64,000 nt of DNA, taken from the NCBI GenBank assembly GCA_943735955.1, contig OX030957.1:11738017-11802016 (forward strand). The letters run 5' to 3'. The notes under the pieces are model-generated. The model ran no database searches and was not told the origin of the DNA. It saw nothing but the letters and a program-made list of their open reading frames with translations. Source of the DNA: Piscicola geometra. Its lineage: Eukaryota > Annelida > Clitellata > Hirudinida > Piscicolidae. Shown here piece after piece: positions 20,780 through 33,477 of the stretch (position 1 is its first letter; each line of letters begins with the position of its first letter). The translations under genes and the position numbers were made by a program.

Positions 20780-23700
20780 TTATTTATAATAAATTATAAA
20801 CAAGGAGACTTTTCGCAAAATGCTTTTTCTCCAAGAGACTTTTTCTCCTACATTCTTTGTTTTGTTAGCAGATATTCTCAAAACTTCGCAAACTAAAGCA
20901 GACACAGATGACTTAATTAGCCGAAGTTTAGAAAATGCTCTTTCTGCATCTGATGAAAGAGCAGAATCGAGCATATAATGCTACTCGGGCTAAAGATGTG
21001 TGACACAAAAAAGTTCTTGCAGCTCGATACATGCTTTGGGATAAGGCTGATCCACACTTAAACTTGTTGATGGGAATAATTATTTGAGCTGTCTTTGCAC
21101 AGTTTCACCATCCTTTCCATTGAGGTTGCAGAATTTCAAAAGCTCGAGACTTATTTTGCCTTTCTGCGTTGGTCTATCAATCAATCACTAATAATTTATA
21201 TAGCGCCCTTTACTAAGCGAACAAAAGCGCTCAGCCATCACGTCCCAAACAAGTACGTCTTCAGGCCTCGACGGAAAGTTATGAGTGACTTAGTTGAAGT
21301 TAAAGAAGGTAAAGAATTCCATAAAAGAGGACCACAGTAAGAAAAAGAACGTTTAGCAAAAGAGTTTTTAACTGGAAAACGAAAAGAACGATTAAAGGTA
21401 GATGATCTTAGACCAGATTTAGGGGGTTGTTTAATTAGATTTTTAAGGTAAATTGGAGCATTACAGTTATGAATTTTAAACATATTTTAAAAGTCACTCT
21501 AGATCTCAAAGGTAACCAATGTAACAAACGAAGATAAGGAGAAATGTGAGAAAACTTAGGAGCACGAGCAACAAGACGAGCAGCACAATTAAAGGTTTTA
21601 TTTAGAGGAGCTAAAGTAGTATCAGGGAACCATAGTAAAGAGAGTTGCAATAATCAATCCTGGAGAGAACTAGAGAAGATACAAGAAGTTGCAAGGTAGG
21701 ATCATCGAGAAAAGGAAGAAGCTGTTTAATACGACGAATGTGGAAGTAGCAAGATTCAGAGACAGATAGAATTTGAGGAGCTAAAGACAAGTTAGAATCG
21801 AAAATAAAACCAAGGCTACGAATGGAAGAGGAAGGGTTTAGAGAGAGTGAAGAGGGGGGAGGCAAAACTAAAGAAGGAAGAGATAGTAAAGACTTTGATT
21901 TTTTATTGAAGTATATGAGTTCAAATTTGTCCGGATTACGTTTGAGAAACATAGAAGCCCAAGAGATTATAGATTGAAGACAGAGAGTTATTTTATTAAC
22001 AGTAAGGTCAAGAGAAGAGTCAGTGAAAGATGTATAAATATAGGAGTCGTCAGCATAAATTTGACTGTTTAAAGAAGATGACGAAATAATATGTAGTTCC
22101 GAGGTATAAAAAATAAAAAGTAAGGGACCAAGGATTGAGCCCTGTGGAACACCATAAGATAAAGAAACAGAAGAAGAACTAGAAGATTCAATTGATACAT
22201 AGGAAGTTCGCTCAGAAAGGTAGGATTCAAGCCAGATAAGAGAGGAACCAGAAATATTAAAGGAAGAATCTAAAACATTTAATAAAAGAGTATGGTCGAC
22301 AGTATCAAAAGCAGCTGAAAAGTCAAGGCATAAAAGTGGAGAAGAGGCATTAGAATCAGAAGTTAAAATAAGGTCATTATTGAGTTTAAGTAAAGCAGTT
22401 TCAGTGGAGTGGCCAATTCTGAAACCAGATTGAGAAGAAGAAAGAAGTGAGTTTTTTTCTAGATAGAAGATTAATTGTTGAGAAATAACTTTTTCAACGA
22501 CCTTAGAAAGAAAGGAAAGGTTAGATACAGGTCTATAACTGGATAAGGATGCAGGATCAAGAGAAGGCTTCTTAACTGTAGGAATAATAAATGAAGATTT
22601 GAGGGCAGAAGGAAATTTAGATGTAGACAAAGATAAGTTAACCAAATCCAGAACAATAGGATAGAATAAAAAGGAGAGTTCTTTAAAAAGGGTTGTAGGA
22701 ATAAGATCTAGAGAACAAGAAGTGGGAGACATAGAATTAATTATATTTGTAAGATGGTCCAATGTGACAGGAGAAAAGGATGAAAATGATTCAGAAGTAA
22801 ACTTAGTAAAAGATGGTGTAGGCCTATTATTAGACGAAGATCTAATATTAGATATTTTATTAGTTAGAAATTCAAGATAGTCATCAGGAGAGAAAGATGG
22901 AGGAGGAGAGTTTTTATGTAAAAGTTTAGATAAAGAAGACTACTTATTTTTAGAACTGGAGGAAGAGATAATAGAATTTCTTAAAAACGAAAAGTGTTTA
23001 TTAAAAAGGAGAGTACGATAAGAAGAGAAACAATTTTGCCATTTATTCAAACAGGATACAGAAAGAGTGGATCGATAAATTCGTTCATACTTGCGAACTA
23101 GTCGCTTAGAAGTCGTGCACTCACAATCATACCATGGGGATTTTTTAGAAGTTAGACGATACCGGAAAGTTTTGAATGGAGCAAAAATATCTGAAAGGGA
23201 AGATAGAGTAAGATTGAAATTATCCATAAAACTATCCACATCAGTAAAAGATTTAGAGCAAAAGTCAGAAGAAAGAAAGCATTTAGTAAAATTTTTAAAA
23301 AATCAAAATTAGACCAAGAGCGTTTAACAATAGAGGAGGGGAAGTTAGAAAAAGGCTGAGCAAGAGATAATTTAAAAGATATAAAGTAGTGGTCAGTAAA
23401 GTGGAGTGGAATAGATGTTAAATCATTAATTTTGTATACTGTGTCGTGGCGGAGAATGTACATCTGATAAGTGTAGAGATATAAAAGTGTAGTTAAGTTC
23501 TGTTTTTCTCCAGAATTTGTGACATTTTAGTCCTATTTTAGTGACATCGCTATGTTCTGTGTTGATATATATCTTCTTTCTAGTGAGATAAAGGTCTGAT
23601 GACCATCCAGAAAGTGTCTTGCGTCCTAATAGCCATAGATCCATATAGATAATCCCTAACCCATTTAGCATATATAGGACACATATAGCATGTTCACAGG
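20780..23700 (-). mobile_element. hAT relic (CAGTGGCGCAAC family) split by a LINE
   Basis: On the minus strand 23700 to 23434 matches the region after the left end of the elements at 34961 and 59003 (GWSSDLYLT... INTEH). The segment from 21172 down to 20780 continues that match, including the C-terminal SSDAERAFSKLRLIKSSVSA block of a hAT dimerisation domain. The two parts are separated exactly by the LINE at 21175-23433. Ends are not preserved. Confidence 0.65.
21175..23433 (-). pseudogene. CR1/L2-like LINE, 5'-truncated, endonuclease end and reverse transcriptase
   Basis: The minus strand carries the last part of the endonuclease region (TSIPLHFTDHYFISFKLS), a connector, then a 383-codon reverse-transcriptase frame (22762-21611) with SYRPVSNLSFLSKVVEKV, QSGFRIGHSTETALLKL, DFSAAFDTVDHTLLL, GVPQGSILGPLLF and the catalytic YADDSYIY. 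After a frameshift come ARLVARAPKF...LHWLPLRSR and, in another frame, FSYCGPLLWNSLPSL...LKTYLF, the usual CR1/L2-type C-terminus. The 3' region ends in a TTGA repeat. The insertion is flanked by sequence of one hAT copy. Frameshifts near 21640 and 21480 make it inactive as read, unless they are sequencing errors. Confidence 0.85.
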
Positions 23701-23999
23701 GGAGTTACATTTTCTTTTAACTTGGAGAGAAAAAGGGCTCATGGGTAACGTCTTAGTGCATGTATTAATATTATAAATAATAGTATAGGTGATTTTTATT
23801 ATATCTTCAGCTGTTGAAGGTTAGAAATAAGATATGGGGTCAATGATATTTTTTCTATGAGTGTATGTGAACTGTTGGTGTTGTAACTGTAATAAAAGAT
23901 TTTTAATGTTTTGGTGAATATTTTAGATTTTGCTGCTGAAAAAGTTGTTGAAGATGGATGCCAAATCTGTAATGTTTGAGCTGTCGGATGGGGTGCTAG

Positions 24000-24635
24000 G
24001 ATAAAAAGTCTTCGGATAAAAAGTCTTCAGGATAAAAAGTCTTCGGATAAAAAGTCTTCAGGATAAAAAGTCTTCGGATAAAAAGTCTTCAGGATAAAAA
24101 GTCTTAAGAATAAAAAGTCTTCAGGATAAAAAGTCTTCAAGATAAAAAGTCTTCAAAATAAAAAGTCTTTAGGGAAAAAATCTTCCAAAAATTAGTTTTT
24201 AAGAAAAAATACGTGATTAATACGTGATCTTTAAAACTTAAATAATAAAATTTAATACATTAATCTAATGTTTGCTTCAATTTTTTCGTTTAATCTCGAA
24301 ATAGCATTTGAATAAATTTGATTTGGCTGTTGTTTCGTGTCTTTAACCGTAAAATTGTTTGCTGGTTCTCGATCGTGGTTATAAAAAGTCTTCAAGGAAA
24401 TAATTTTCTAAACTTAAAACTTAAAGAACAAATTGTCATACTTTCTAATGTTTGCTCTATTTTTTTCTTTCAATCTGGAAATAAAATTATATAAAAAGTT
24501 TTTTCAATGAATATCTCTTCTTGAAGACATTTTATCCTGAAGACTTTTTATCCTGAAAACTTTTAATCTTGAAGACTTTTTATCTTGAAGACTTTTTATC
24601 CAAAGACTTTTTATCCTGAAGACTTTTTATCGGTT
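24000..24635. mobile_element. Foldback element, second copy
   Basis: Arrays of GGATAAAAAGTCTTC (24000-24180) and of the inverse GAAGACTTTTTATCC (24525-24635) enclose two inner blocks. One contains GCTGGTTCTCGATCGTGG, shared with 9005-10350. No coding sequence is seen. This copy is more regular at the left end than the other. Confidence 0.75.
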
Positions 24636-25046
24636 TACCGTCGGATGTATGATGTTTTTAGCGAAGTAGTAATTTATATAGATTGTGCCGTAGAGTACGT
24701 GGGTTATTAGATGAATCTATTTCCGTTTTGATTATTTCTATTCTTAATTTCTATATTGCGTCCATTTATAGGGGGGGGGGGGCATAAGTAAGCAAAAACT
24801 CGAAAAATTTGAAATTCGTTACGTCCACTTGGAATATGGTTCACTAGGTTATTTCATGAATATTTAATATTAGATGTTGGTACTTTTGATGAACCCCCTC
24901 CCCCACACCAAAAAAAACTAAATCGAAGATTTAGGCTTAAGCCTACGCGTTTTCAAGTAAAAAGAAATCATTAGATAATTTAATTTACTCAATATAATGC
25001 TTTATATAATAGAATATTATAAATATTATAAAAAAAACATTTGTAG

Positions 25047-26021
25047 CGCCCACGCTACACTGGGCTTCAGCAGTGGCATGAATACAATTCTGCAATTGGT
25101 TGAAAAAGATAAAAAGAGATATCAGGTTTTAAAAAGTTTTATGGTGGCAATAAACGTTTATAGAAAAAAATTCTAGTTTAGTTGGACATGAACTTGACAT
25201 ATATTTTCAGCTGGTGGCTGCCGAGCTCAGCCAAACTCTGGAACCGATTCAAGAGTTTCTTCTCTACCTTAGGCAAATAATGGTATCCAATGGGCTGTTT
25301 TTTCCCAATACACAAGTTCGGATTTTTTACAAGGCAACAACAGTTTTTACTCACCCCTTCAGTGATCTCATTGAGTTCTCAGGACAGAACCCACAGAAAA
25401 CAATCAGCCTGGCTAGTCAGAAAAGTAATGGAGCTTTCCTATTTCAAATGGTTCTGATGGTGTTTGTCTGTTTGGGTGTGCATTTGTGTCAGAAACAGCA
25501 GTTGAGCACTTGGAGTAAATCTACAAGTAAATTTCTTTTATGCAGCCCCATCTCAAAACGGCTTTATATTGGCAAAAGAGGGACTAAGACATTGATGAAG
25601 AAGCCTTACCTATGGAAAACCCAATCTTCTGAAATCGATGACACTCTTGTTCACAACCTTAGAATGGAGAGGCAGTGTGGTAAGGTTTTCCATAGACTAT
25701 AGAAACTAGTAAATTGAATGCAGTCAGTAGATCCATCATCCTATAAAAGAGCCAGCAGATGGACAGATCCCGTCTTTCGGAGGCTTCAAAGCAACGGGTC
25801 GAGCAAAAAAACGTTCAAAACTTAGAGTAAAAGTAAAAAGCAATGTTTTTAAAAAAACAAAAAAATTTAAAAAGCTGGTTAATAGAAAGAAGCGAAAAAG
25901 ACTTCAACTTTTATTCCTGTTGAAATCAAAGGATGATCCATTCAGTGAAAATAAAAAAGTTTTACAATTATTTATAAATGAAAGTATTAACCAAGAAAGA
26001 CAAAAATATAAAAAAGAGTAA
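25047..26021 (+). CDS. Unrecognised gene, at least five exons, basic C-terminus
   Basis: Five exons join in consistent phase: 25047-25155, 25211-25282, 25344-25450, 25546-25679 and 25750-26021, with stop TAA at 26019. Introns are 55 to 95 nt, bounded by GT and AG. The product (about 230 residues visible, 5' end missing) has a helical N-part (SGMNTILQLVEKDKKRYQVL; LSQTLEPIQEFLLYLRQIM), a middle with KRLYIGKRGTKTLMKKPYLW and SSEIDDTLVHNLRME, and a Lys/Arg-rich tail (GRAKKRSKLRVKVKSN, NRKKRKRL) suited to nuclear or nucleolar placement. I do not recognise the family. Conservation of the coding parts in decayed copy A supports the exon set. The weakest donor is the first (AAC|GTTTAT). Upstream exons may lie beyond the foldback element on the left. 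Confidence 0.65.
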
Positions 26022-26029
26022 AAAAAGTT

Positions 26030-27515
26030 TTAAAAAGTCAAAAACAATGTGTTTTTCTAGTGAATAATAGGTTTAACATCTCCCATTTTTGTGTTTTTTT
26101 CGATCGCGGGTCTGGGGGGTTATTTCTGACATAAACAATTGATTTTTGCGTCAAACATCTTGTATTGTTAGTGTTAATCATCTAATTGGACGTTTTGAAA
26201 TTTTGAAATCGATAAATATGTTTTCCCCCTACTATATACTTGATCAGTATTTGCAATAGAGTTATTTGGCAGTACAAAAGAATACGTTTAATTCTACTTA
26301 AATACTCAAAGACATATTTTTTAGTTTTAAAAAAAAGCAAGTTTTTTTATGGAATTTTTTTATCAGAAAAAAATACCACCATAATTTGTTATGTCTAACA
26401 TCCTGTTCCTTTATCTCACTTTGTTTTGAAGCTCATCCCAGATTGTGCTTCTACTCAAAATGTTATTCTAACACAGCCTCAGAGAAATCCTAAAAATGGT
26501 AACAAATATTTTTATATTGACAACAAGCCTTTCAACCTGTGATGCTTTTCCTAAATTTCACTAAGTTGTTCGCCACTGATATAAAAAGGTTCCGTCTCGT
26601 TTAAGAATGGGATAACGAAATGGAAACTTTTTATTCAAATATTTATTTTTAAATAATCTAACACTAAACCAAACTCTACTCTAGAATATTTTAGAAAAAT
26701 TAATAAACTTCTAGATATTTGATTTTACAGTTTCCCGAGTTTGTGCCTTCCTGAAATGGGATACAATAAATACTTATTAACATTTTCACAAATTATATTG
26801 TTTTCATTGTAATATTATTTGGAAGAGTTGCACGCTAGCTGATGAATATTGAACTATCAGAATAAAAAAAACTTCATTGTTCATATTCATTTAGTTTTTA
26901 AATAGATAAAAAAAATTATTTACATACACTAGACTTCTGAAATGTCATATGTTCATTAGGAATATTTATTTTTAATTTTGTAAAATATTTTGTTATTCAT
27001 CAGAAATCGATTAACTTTATCCTAAAAAGCACTAAGTTCCATTAGATTAAAAAGGTCAAACTCAAACCAAAACTAGATACCACCATAGCTCTAATATTGG
27101 TGCGTTTTAGAATTTGTATCTTTGGTAACTTTGAGACTTATGATTTTCATCTATAAAATGTCGCACATAATAAGTTTTAGCACTGTAGAGAAGAACAATA
27201 ACATTTGGACCAATAATCTGACTAAGTTTCAGCAGTCTCATAAAAGAACTTAATTGCTTTAAAATTACTCTAAAATTAGATTACTTGCGTTAATCGAAAG
27301 TTAACTTGATTTAACTAAGGACTCAGTAGATAAAATTGAACTAGATTACTGAAATATTTTTGTTTATAATATAAATTTCGTTAAAAAACACTTATTATAA
27401 ACTTTACCAATATAAATTTCATAAAATTTAATATACTTTTTTTATAATTAACGAGGTTTAACGGAAATTAACAATATTTATTTTATTGTTGGTTGTGTTG
27501 GCTAATCCCATAATC
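26030..27515. other. AT-rich DNA without recognised genes
   Basis: The first 200 bases still match the flank of copy A (to about 7350). A remnant of a TAGAGCTGT-family hAT end (GCGTTAATCGAAAGTTAACT) is at about 27286-27305. Otherwise no feature was found. Confidence 0.4.
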
Positions 27516-27517
27516 GT

Positions 27518-27705
27518 GCAATCAATCATCAATCACTACTGATTTGTATAGCGCCCTTTACTGAGTGAACAAAAGCGCTCTTCAAATAAATTTGTTAAAT
27601 AAAAGGGTTTTTAGACCACTACCAATTTATGTATATATATCAATTTAAATAGAAAAAACAAACAATCAACCTCAATAATCCAACCTCACCCACACCACCA
27701 TGACA
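27518..27705 (-). mobile_element. R1/LINE 3' tail copy, 5'-truncated
   Basis: The tail is the same as that of the copy at 19644 (AGCGCCCTTTACT... block, then GTTTTTAGACCACTACCAAT and CCAACCTCACCCACACCACC), read in the minus orientation with the TTGA-type end at the left. Only the 3' half is present. Confidence 0.65.
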
Positions 27706-28282
27706 ATCACTCATATGAAGTTTTCGTTACAGTTAACAACTTTCTAATTAACAAATTTATTAATCGTTTTCAAAATTATGGAAAGCGCTATATAAATATG
27801 TTTGATTGACTTATTGATTGGAAAAGATTTATTTAATGCATTTTTTATGATAAAATGAAGAGATTTAAATGATAGAAAGGTCAATCGCTTGAAAGTTCAT
27901 AAATTTTATAAATCTGTTGTATATCTAACATCACATTGACAGGTAATATAGGTTTAATATTAAAAATTAAACCCTTTTTAAGAATCTGACACTGTAAGTA
28001 ACAAAGTTTCAATATGCGTAATACGGAGGATTTACATATCTTTATAAATTGTTGAAGAAATGTGAAAAATATCAAGAACAACATTAAAAAATATTTTTGA
28101 TAGGTTTCTATTTTATTTATTGGTTAACAGAAATATTCAGTACATTAACTAAGTTTTGGTACAGTTTTTAAATATTAATCTCTTGAAAACAATAAAATGG
28201 AATTAAAAACATGGAAAGGCACATTGATTGGTGAGAACTTTTCCTAAAAACTAAAACTATTTTAATTGTAGAAATCTTTCAA

Positions 28283-30461
28283 TCAAGTTAAGATGTGAAA
28301 CAAATAAAACATTACGAAAAAGAGAAAGTTTTTAAAAAGCAAAGAAATTTTGGTGTTTGGAGAAGCTGAGTAGGAATTAAAGTGGTTGCAAAGTTCTGAA
28401 CGGCAACATTTGGTATTGGAAACATTTGAAGAACTTTCCATGCAACTTGACTGACAATCCCTATTGACCATGTAGCTGTCAGTGCTGATCTTCGTGACGA
28501 CCATCTGGTGATTGAGTAGATGGATGGATAGACAGGTAGATGACAGGATGAATATGGTAACAAATTTTGATATTAAAAGTACATAGCTCAAATTGAAGAA
28601 ATAATTATGTATTTAAATCGTCATTTTAAATATTTATATAGAGTAGATAAATTAAAAAATATATATCTAAATGTTTAATTGAAAGCTTACATCCATAGAA
28701 TTAATTTTAGATAGATCATGAATATTGACTAGCTAATTTTCTCGCCTTCAACTTCGTATCACAAATAAATGAAATAATACCATTATGACTTTAGCTTTTT
28801 AATGTCAAACGTGTGTAATGCACACTGATACTGTATTTTTACATGAGACATGTGTACACTAGGCTTAGGACATTTTTGCAGCCTAATAATCGAACATTTT
28901 TAGAAGATGAGTTTTTATGTAAAAAAATAAAATAAACCGTAATTTAGGATTTTATTTAAAAAAACTTCCCACCAAAACTCAAAATACTGTTTTGAAAATA
29001 TGGCGACATAGTAAAAGTCGAAGATGTTTTAATTGATGACTTTAATAGAATATAAAATTGAATTTTAAAATATTAATTGAAAAATATAATAAAATCTTTG
29101 TTTGATAAAATGAATTTCAAATGGAATTTTTCAGCTCTTTTATTCTTTATCTCTTGTGCGATTTTTATCGCTCTTTCTGCACAAATGTTACTTCGTTGTG
29201 TTTGGATTGCTGTATTGTTTTGATTCCACTTTTTCTTAACAATTTTATGTGATTTTTTGTGTTTTTTGAACTGATTTCTTATTTTTCATAATTGTTTCCC
29301 TTATAAAAATGGTCCCTGAACCATACATCAAACCATGCTCCACAAATCAATTCACAAATTTCGGCAAGCAGTTTTCGTCGATCCGGAAGTAGAAGAAAAG
29401 TAAGACTTTAAAATTAATTTTTAAAATGATCCATCGGAATGCTATTCCCAATTCATATCGTAGCGCCATTTGTTTTTTTTTATATTTTCCTTTTACATTA
29501 CTTTGTTAAAAGACTATTTTAAGACTTTTATAGTTTTCACTGAGTTCTTCAACAAACTCATAGGATAAGTTGGGAGAAGTCGTCTTTCCACCAAAATTGC
29601 GGTCGATTGAATGCCTCATGACTAAATATAATACATGATGTTGACATCCTGTGTACTGAGGTATAGGAATGCCTTTCTCTTCAAATTTTTTAGGATTAGA
29701 ACAACATCTCCATTTTTAGTCCAGTTTTGATACTCTAAGTATCACAGATAATAACTTTAATATTTTCCCAGAAATGGTATTGCTCTAAAACTTCAGTTAT
29801 TCCATATTATTAAAGCTTGTCTATCATTAAGAGTTAGTGCTGCTAGATGAACTTCACGATGCTGATTTATTAAAACAAATTTCTTGTTAATTGTTTAACT
29901 GTAAAGTGTAGAGCCAAATTTACTTTTTGAGAGTTTTTTCAAAGTTTTGTTGTATCTCCTGTGATTCTCCAGCAGATGCCTTATACATTGCCTTGTAATT
30001 GCAGATTGAGTTGGTGTTGGAATGAAAACACCTTGTTAAGATATTTGTTCCAAAACTCTTGCTGTTCTAAAAGAACTTAAATTAGTTCCAATATTGATAA
30101 AAGAATTAATGATATTCAATGAAATATTTCGATCGGTGTTCGGTGTGTGGTTTTAGTGAAGAAAAAGCAAAAAAGTACTAAATATCTCATATTGACACTA
30201 TTTCTCATTATTTAAAATAATCTAAAAATTAAAATCCGAAAAAAGTGGAAATGTTATAATCTTAGTGTACACAAAAACACACGTATGCATACACATACAG
30301 AGCAATGGCTTGTACAGGGTCGGGTGGGGATGCCTTCAGAAATAAAATCCTTGTCGCAGTTCTTGTGGCCATGATTGATGACGTTGTAATAAGTGCAAAT
30401 GTAACAAGAGAAGGAAGGAGTCTGTTGTTGTTCGTAGTCGTAGCTGTAGAGGCCTTCGGGG
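28283..30461 (-). CDS. Ly6/uPAR (three-finger) domain protein, 5' exon not found
   Basis: Two minus-strand exons: 30461-30299 (donor GTATGT, acceptor preceded by CCTGGCGACAG) and 28504-28283 (acceptor ...CAATCACCAG). They join in phase 0. The first encodes SCYICTYYN, KNCDKDF and RPCTSHCS; the second encodes NRDCQSSC, TKCCRSELCNH and a hydrophobic end. That gives the ten cysteines of a Ly6/uPAR domain, including CC followed by xxxxCN. The last ~18 residues (FLFFVMFYLFHI) suit a GPI-anchor signal, so the product is probably a cell-surface protein. A signal peptide exon should lie above 30461 but was not identified. Antisense frames over the same exons are shadows. Confidence 0.75.
28600..30260. 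other. Ly6-gene intron, AT-rich
   Basis: About 1.8 kb separates the two Ly6 exons. No coding sequence or recognised repeat was found apart from simple AT-rich stretches. Confidence 0.4.
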
Positions 30462-30654
30462 CTGTCGCCAGGGTTAAACCCATGAATGTGTTGTTGTGTG
30501 TGTTGTACTTTAAAAACTGTAGTGTTTGGTGGGAAAATATTACATGAGATGTTTCATAACATTTTTTTCCACACACACATACACATTTGATGTAAAATTT
30601 TATATGAGTTTAACAAAACATTGATACATAGGGTAAGTACAAAAAAATAATTTA

Positions 30655-31641
30655 ATGAATAAATTGAACGATCAAAAATCGTGATCTAAATTAATCGCAC
30701 GATTTCAAAATTTAATCGAAAAGTAATATTTTTTCATTGCGATGTGACATCAGCTATTTTATGTAGATATCCCAATTTTTTTCATTTTTTAGAAACTATT
30801 GAAGTTTTTTTCGAATTTATTTATCAAATTTATCCATCAATGATTAAAAAGTTTAACGTCACGCATTTACTCAAGCAAACAATCTTGTCTACATTGGTTG
30901 GATCTAAAGAGGCTCTTCTTTTCCAACTATAGGCCCTGAAAAGATAAATAGACATTCAAATGGAACTGTCCTTGCCGGAGATGACAAATACTTTTTGCCA
31001 GTTTCGCAAGAGCCGGATATGCTTTTCAAGTTGTTGCCACCAAACAAGTGGACAATTATCTAAGTCTAACTCAGATTTTGTATCTTCATTTTTAGAATCT
31101 AAAGCTACATATTTTTGCAATCGCTTTTTTGGTTGATGTTTTACAGTTTTGGAGATATTCTTCCCTTTTTATAGTTTTTCCAACTCTTGCCATGTCAATT
31201 CATTTTCATTATTTTGAAGATATGTCAATGTTTCAAATCGTGGATCTAATGATATCAACCATGGAATGTTGGGATCCATCTTAGCCTGCTCCAATTAAGA
31301 AATGAATTTTTATTTAAACCACTTCTACTAAAACTAAATTAATTTATCATTTAAAAATAAAAATATAACTATTAAAAATATATATTTAAAGTTTTTTTCT
31401 TCTTAATATTTGTATTGCCCGGTGTTATTAAATATTGACAAAAATGGATTCAAAGCTGCAGATTCAAAAACAAATTATCTATAAAAAAAGTAGAACTGAT
31501 AGAAGAAAACTGATTTCATATTTGAATTCAACACCTTAAACCAATCAATTGTAAAAGTCACGGCATTAATAACCTTTTGTTTTTGGTTTGTGTAATTATC
31601 AGGTTAATCGAAAAATAAACGTAGGTTAAAGCACAGCTCTA
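30655..31641 (-). mobile_element. hAT copy, TAGAGCTGT family
   Basis: The copy starts with degenerate TTAATCG-type repeats, carries the shared 'ctcaagcaaac...ttggatctaaagaggc' block and the CTCAGATTTTGTAT block, and ends AAAGCACAGCTCTA at 31641. The left terminus is degraded. It is closely similar in layout to the complete copy at 15411. Confidence 0.65.
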
Positions 31642-31644
31642 GTT

Positions 31645-32270
31645 TGAATATTTATAAACAATGTTTCAAGATTGATGGTTTAATGAAACAAAATAGTCCA
31701 ATTTAGACCAATTTTTACATAATGTAAAAAAATATTCTTATAGTTTAAAGTAACATTTATTTTAATGAAAAGTTGCATTTTGGTCTGTTACCCCCTTTTT
31801 GTCTCATACTGAGAAAATAAATCTTTAAAAAAAACTTAATCATGTTTTTATAATTAGCATTGTCCTGGTAGTAATAAAATAATTACCATGATTTTGACGT
31901 GATACAATAGGTATGCCCGTATGCGGATATTATCCGCTATAATCGATTTGAAATAGAATCCAAAATATACAAAATGTAGAAAGTTTTAGGATTAGTGTTG
32001 AAATTAGAGTTAGGATAATGGATATTTAATATATTTAAAATATAAAAATTATTAAAATATATTAGTGTATAGATAACGTAAACTCAGACAAACTGATTGT
32101 GACTAATGGAGGAAAGATCGCTGATGAATCATAAGATCATTAGTTAATTGTGAAAACTTATATATATAAAGAATTAAATAAAAACCGGATAATTATAATT
32201 AGATGATTAAGGTGGATTCAGGAACAAAATCACACTAGAAAACAATATGAGAAAAAAATCTTTAAAAAAA
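31645..32270. other. AT-rich spacer
   Basis: No genes or recognised repeats were seen. Confidence 0.4.
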
Positions 32271-32272
32271 AT

Positions 32273-32870
32273 TAGAGCTGTACTTTAATCTACGTTAACT
32301 TTCGATTAACGCGTTAATGAATCAACGCCGTTAAAAACATTTAACACATTTAAAAAATGTAAACACATTTAAAAAATGTTAACACATTTAAAAATGTTAA
32401 CACATTTAAAAAATGCTAGCACATAAAAAAATTTGTTAACAAATTAAAAAAATGTTAACACATAAAAAATGATAACACATAAAAAATGTTAACACATAAA
32501 AAATGTTAACACATAAAAAGAATGTTAAAACATGAAACAAAATTTAACGCATTTAAAATGTTAATGCATTTGAAACTTCCGATGATAGAGAGACTAATTG
32601 ATTGGAAACGTTGTCAGCAAATGAAAAAAACAATCTCTTAAGTTACTGTCAACAAACGAATGGGAAAAATTCCATTTCATCAAAAACGTCTCATTCCTTA
32701 TAATTTGCAACAAAACTTCTAGGGGGTGAAATACATAACATTTTCAATAGTTTTATCTGCAATTTGTCACTTTACAAAAAAAATATGCTCTTCAGAAGAT
32801 GATCCAGATTATGTCATTCGTTTTAAATACTTTTTTTCTCCAAACTAGAGCAGAGAAAGTTTAATCAAAA
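32273..32870 (+). mobile_element. hAT copy, TAGAGCTGT family, inverted relative to its right neighbour
   Basis: It begins TAGAGCTGTACTTTAATC, the inverse of the family's right end, and continues with an array of AACACATTTAAAAAATGTT-like units (about 32340-32540). It then shares sequence, inverted, with 51830-52060. It abuts a forward-oriented copy at about 32880, so the two form a head-to-head pair. Confidence 0.6.
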
Positions 32871-33295
32871 TATCCAATGATTAAGAATGGCCACATCTTA
32901 GACCCCTAAGTTAAAAACTTAAAATGTCTTCAAAAAGATGAAAAAAAGCAACGTTGAAACAAATGACATAAGCTGGATCATCTTCTCAAATGTATATTTT
33001 TTGTGTAAAGTGACAAATTGAATTGCAGTCGAATCACCCCTCAACCGATTCACCCCTCAAAATAGTTAAAAACGGACTTATTTTTTTGAGAAATTTTTTA
33101 AACAAAAATAAATACAAAATAGATTATACGGACTTTAAATTTATAGCTGTGAAAAAATATATATAATAAATTATCAAATAAAAATAAAATGTTAAATATA
33201 AAACAATTTATTAAATTAAAATACTTTATTAAATACTAAATGCAAAATAAATTCTTAAACACTAAATAAATAAATAATTTGGGTCTCCTATATAA

Positions 33296-33477
33296 TAAAA
33301 AATAATAATGCGTATTTATAATGCGCCAAGGCACGCAACTGAGGCGCCACTCACACGACATAAGTCGTGAAACACCGCATCGAAATACACTAGGTATTTG
33401 ATAGCTCACGGTTGGCTGAACAGGGATTCGAACTGGCGACCTTCAAGTTGCAGGTCCAACGACTTTACCATCTAAGC
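33296..33477 (-). mobile_element. tRNA-derived SINE, minus orientation
   Basis: On the minus strand TGGCTTAGATGGTAAAGTCG (box A) is followed by CCAGTTCGAATCCC (box B) with tRNA-like spacing, then a body ending in a ATTATTATT-type tail near 33296. It is a different family from the SINE at 7746. It directly abuts the left end of a hAT relic. Confidence 0.75.

Noticed and set aside
25214..25702. Single-exon reading of 162 codons
   Set aside because: Reading through without splicing gives a hydrophobic stretch without conservation in copy A; the spliced model fits phases and conserved parts better.
30262..30576. Open frames on both strands (104 and 80 codons)
   Set aside because: They overlap the Ly6 exon in other frames; only the frame with SCYIC...CTSHCS has family cysteines and correct splice phase.
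33420..33477. Candidate tRNA gene on the minus strand
   Set aside because: Same reasoning: it is fused to a SINE body with an ATT-repeat tail and has no closed acceptor stem.
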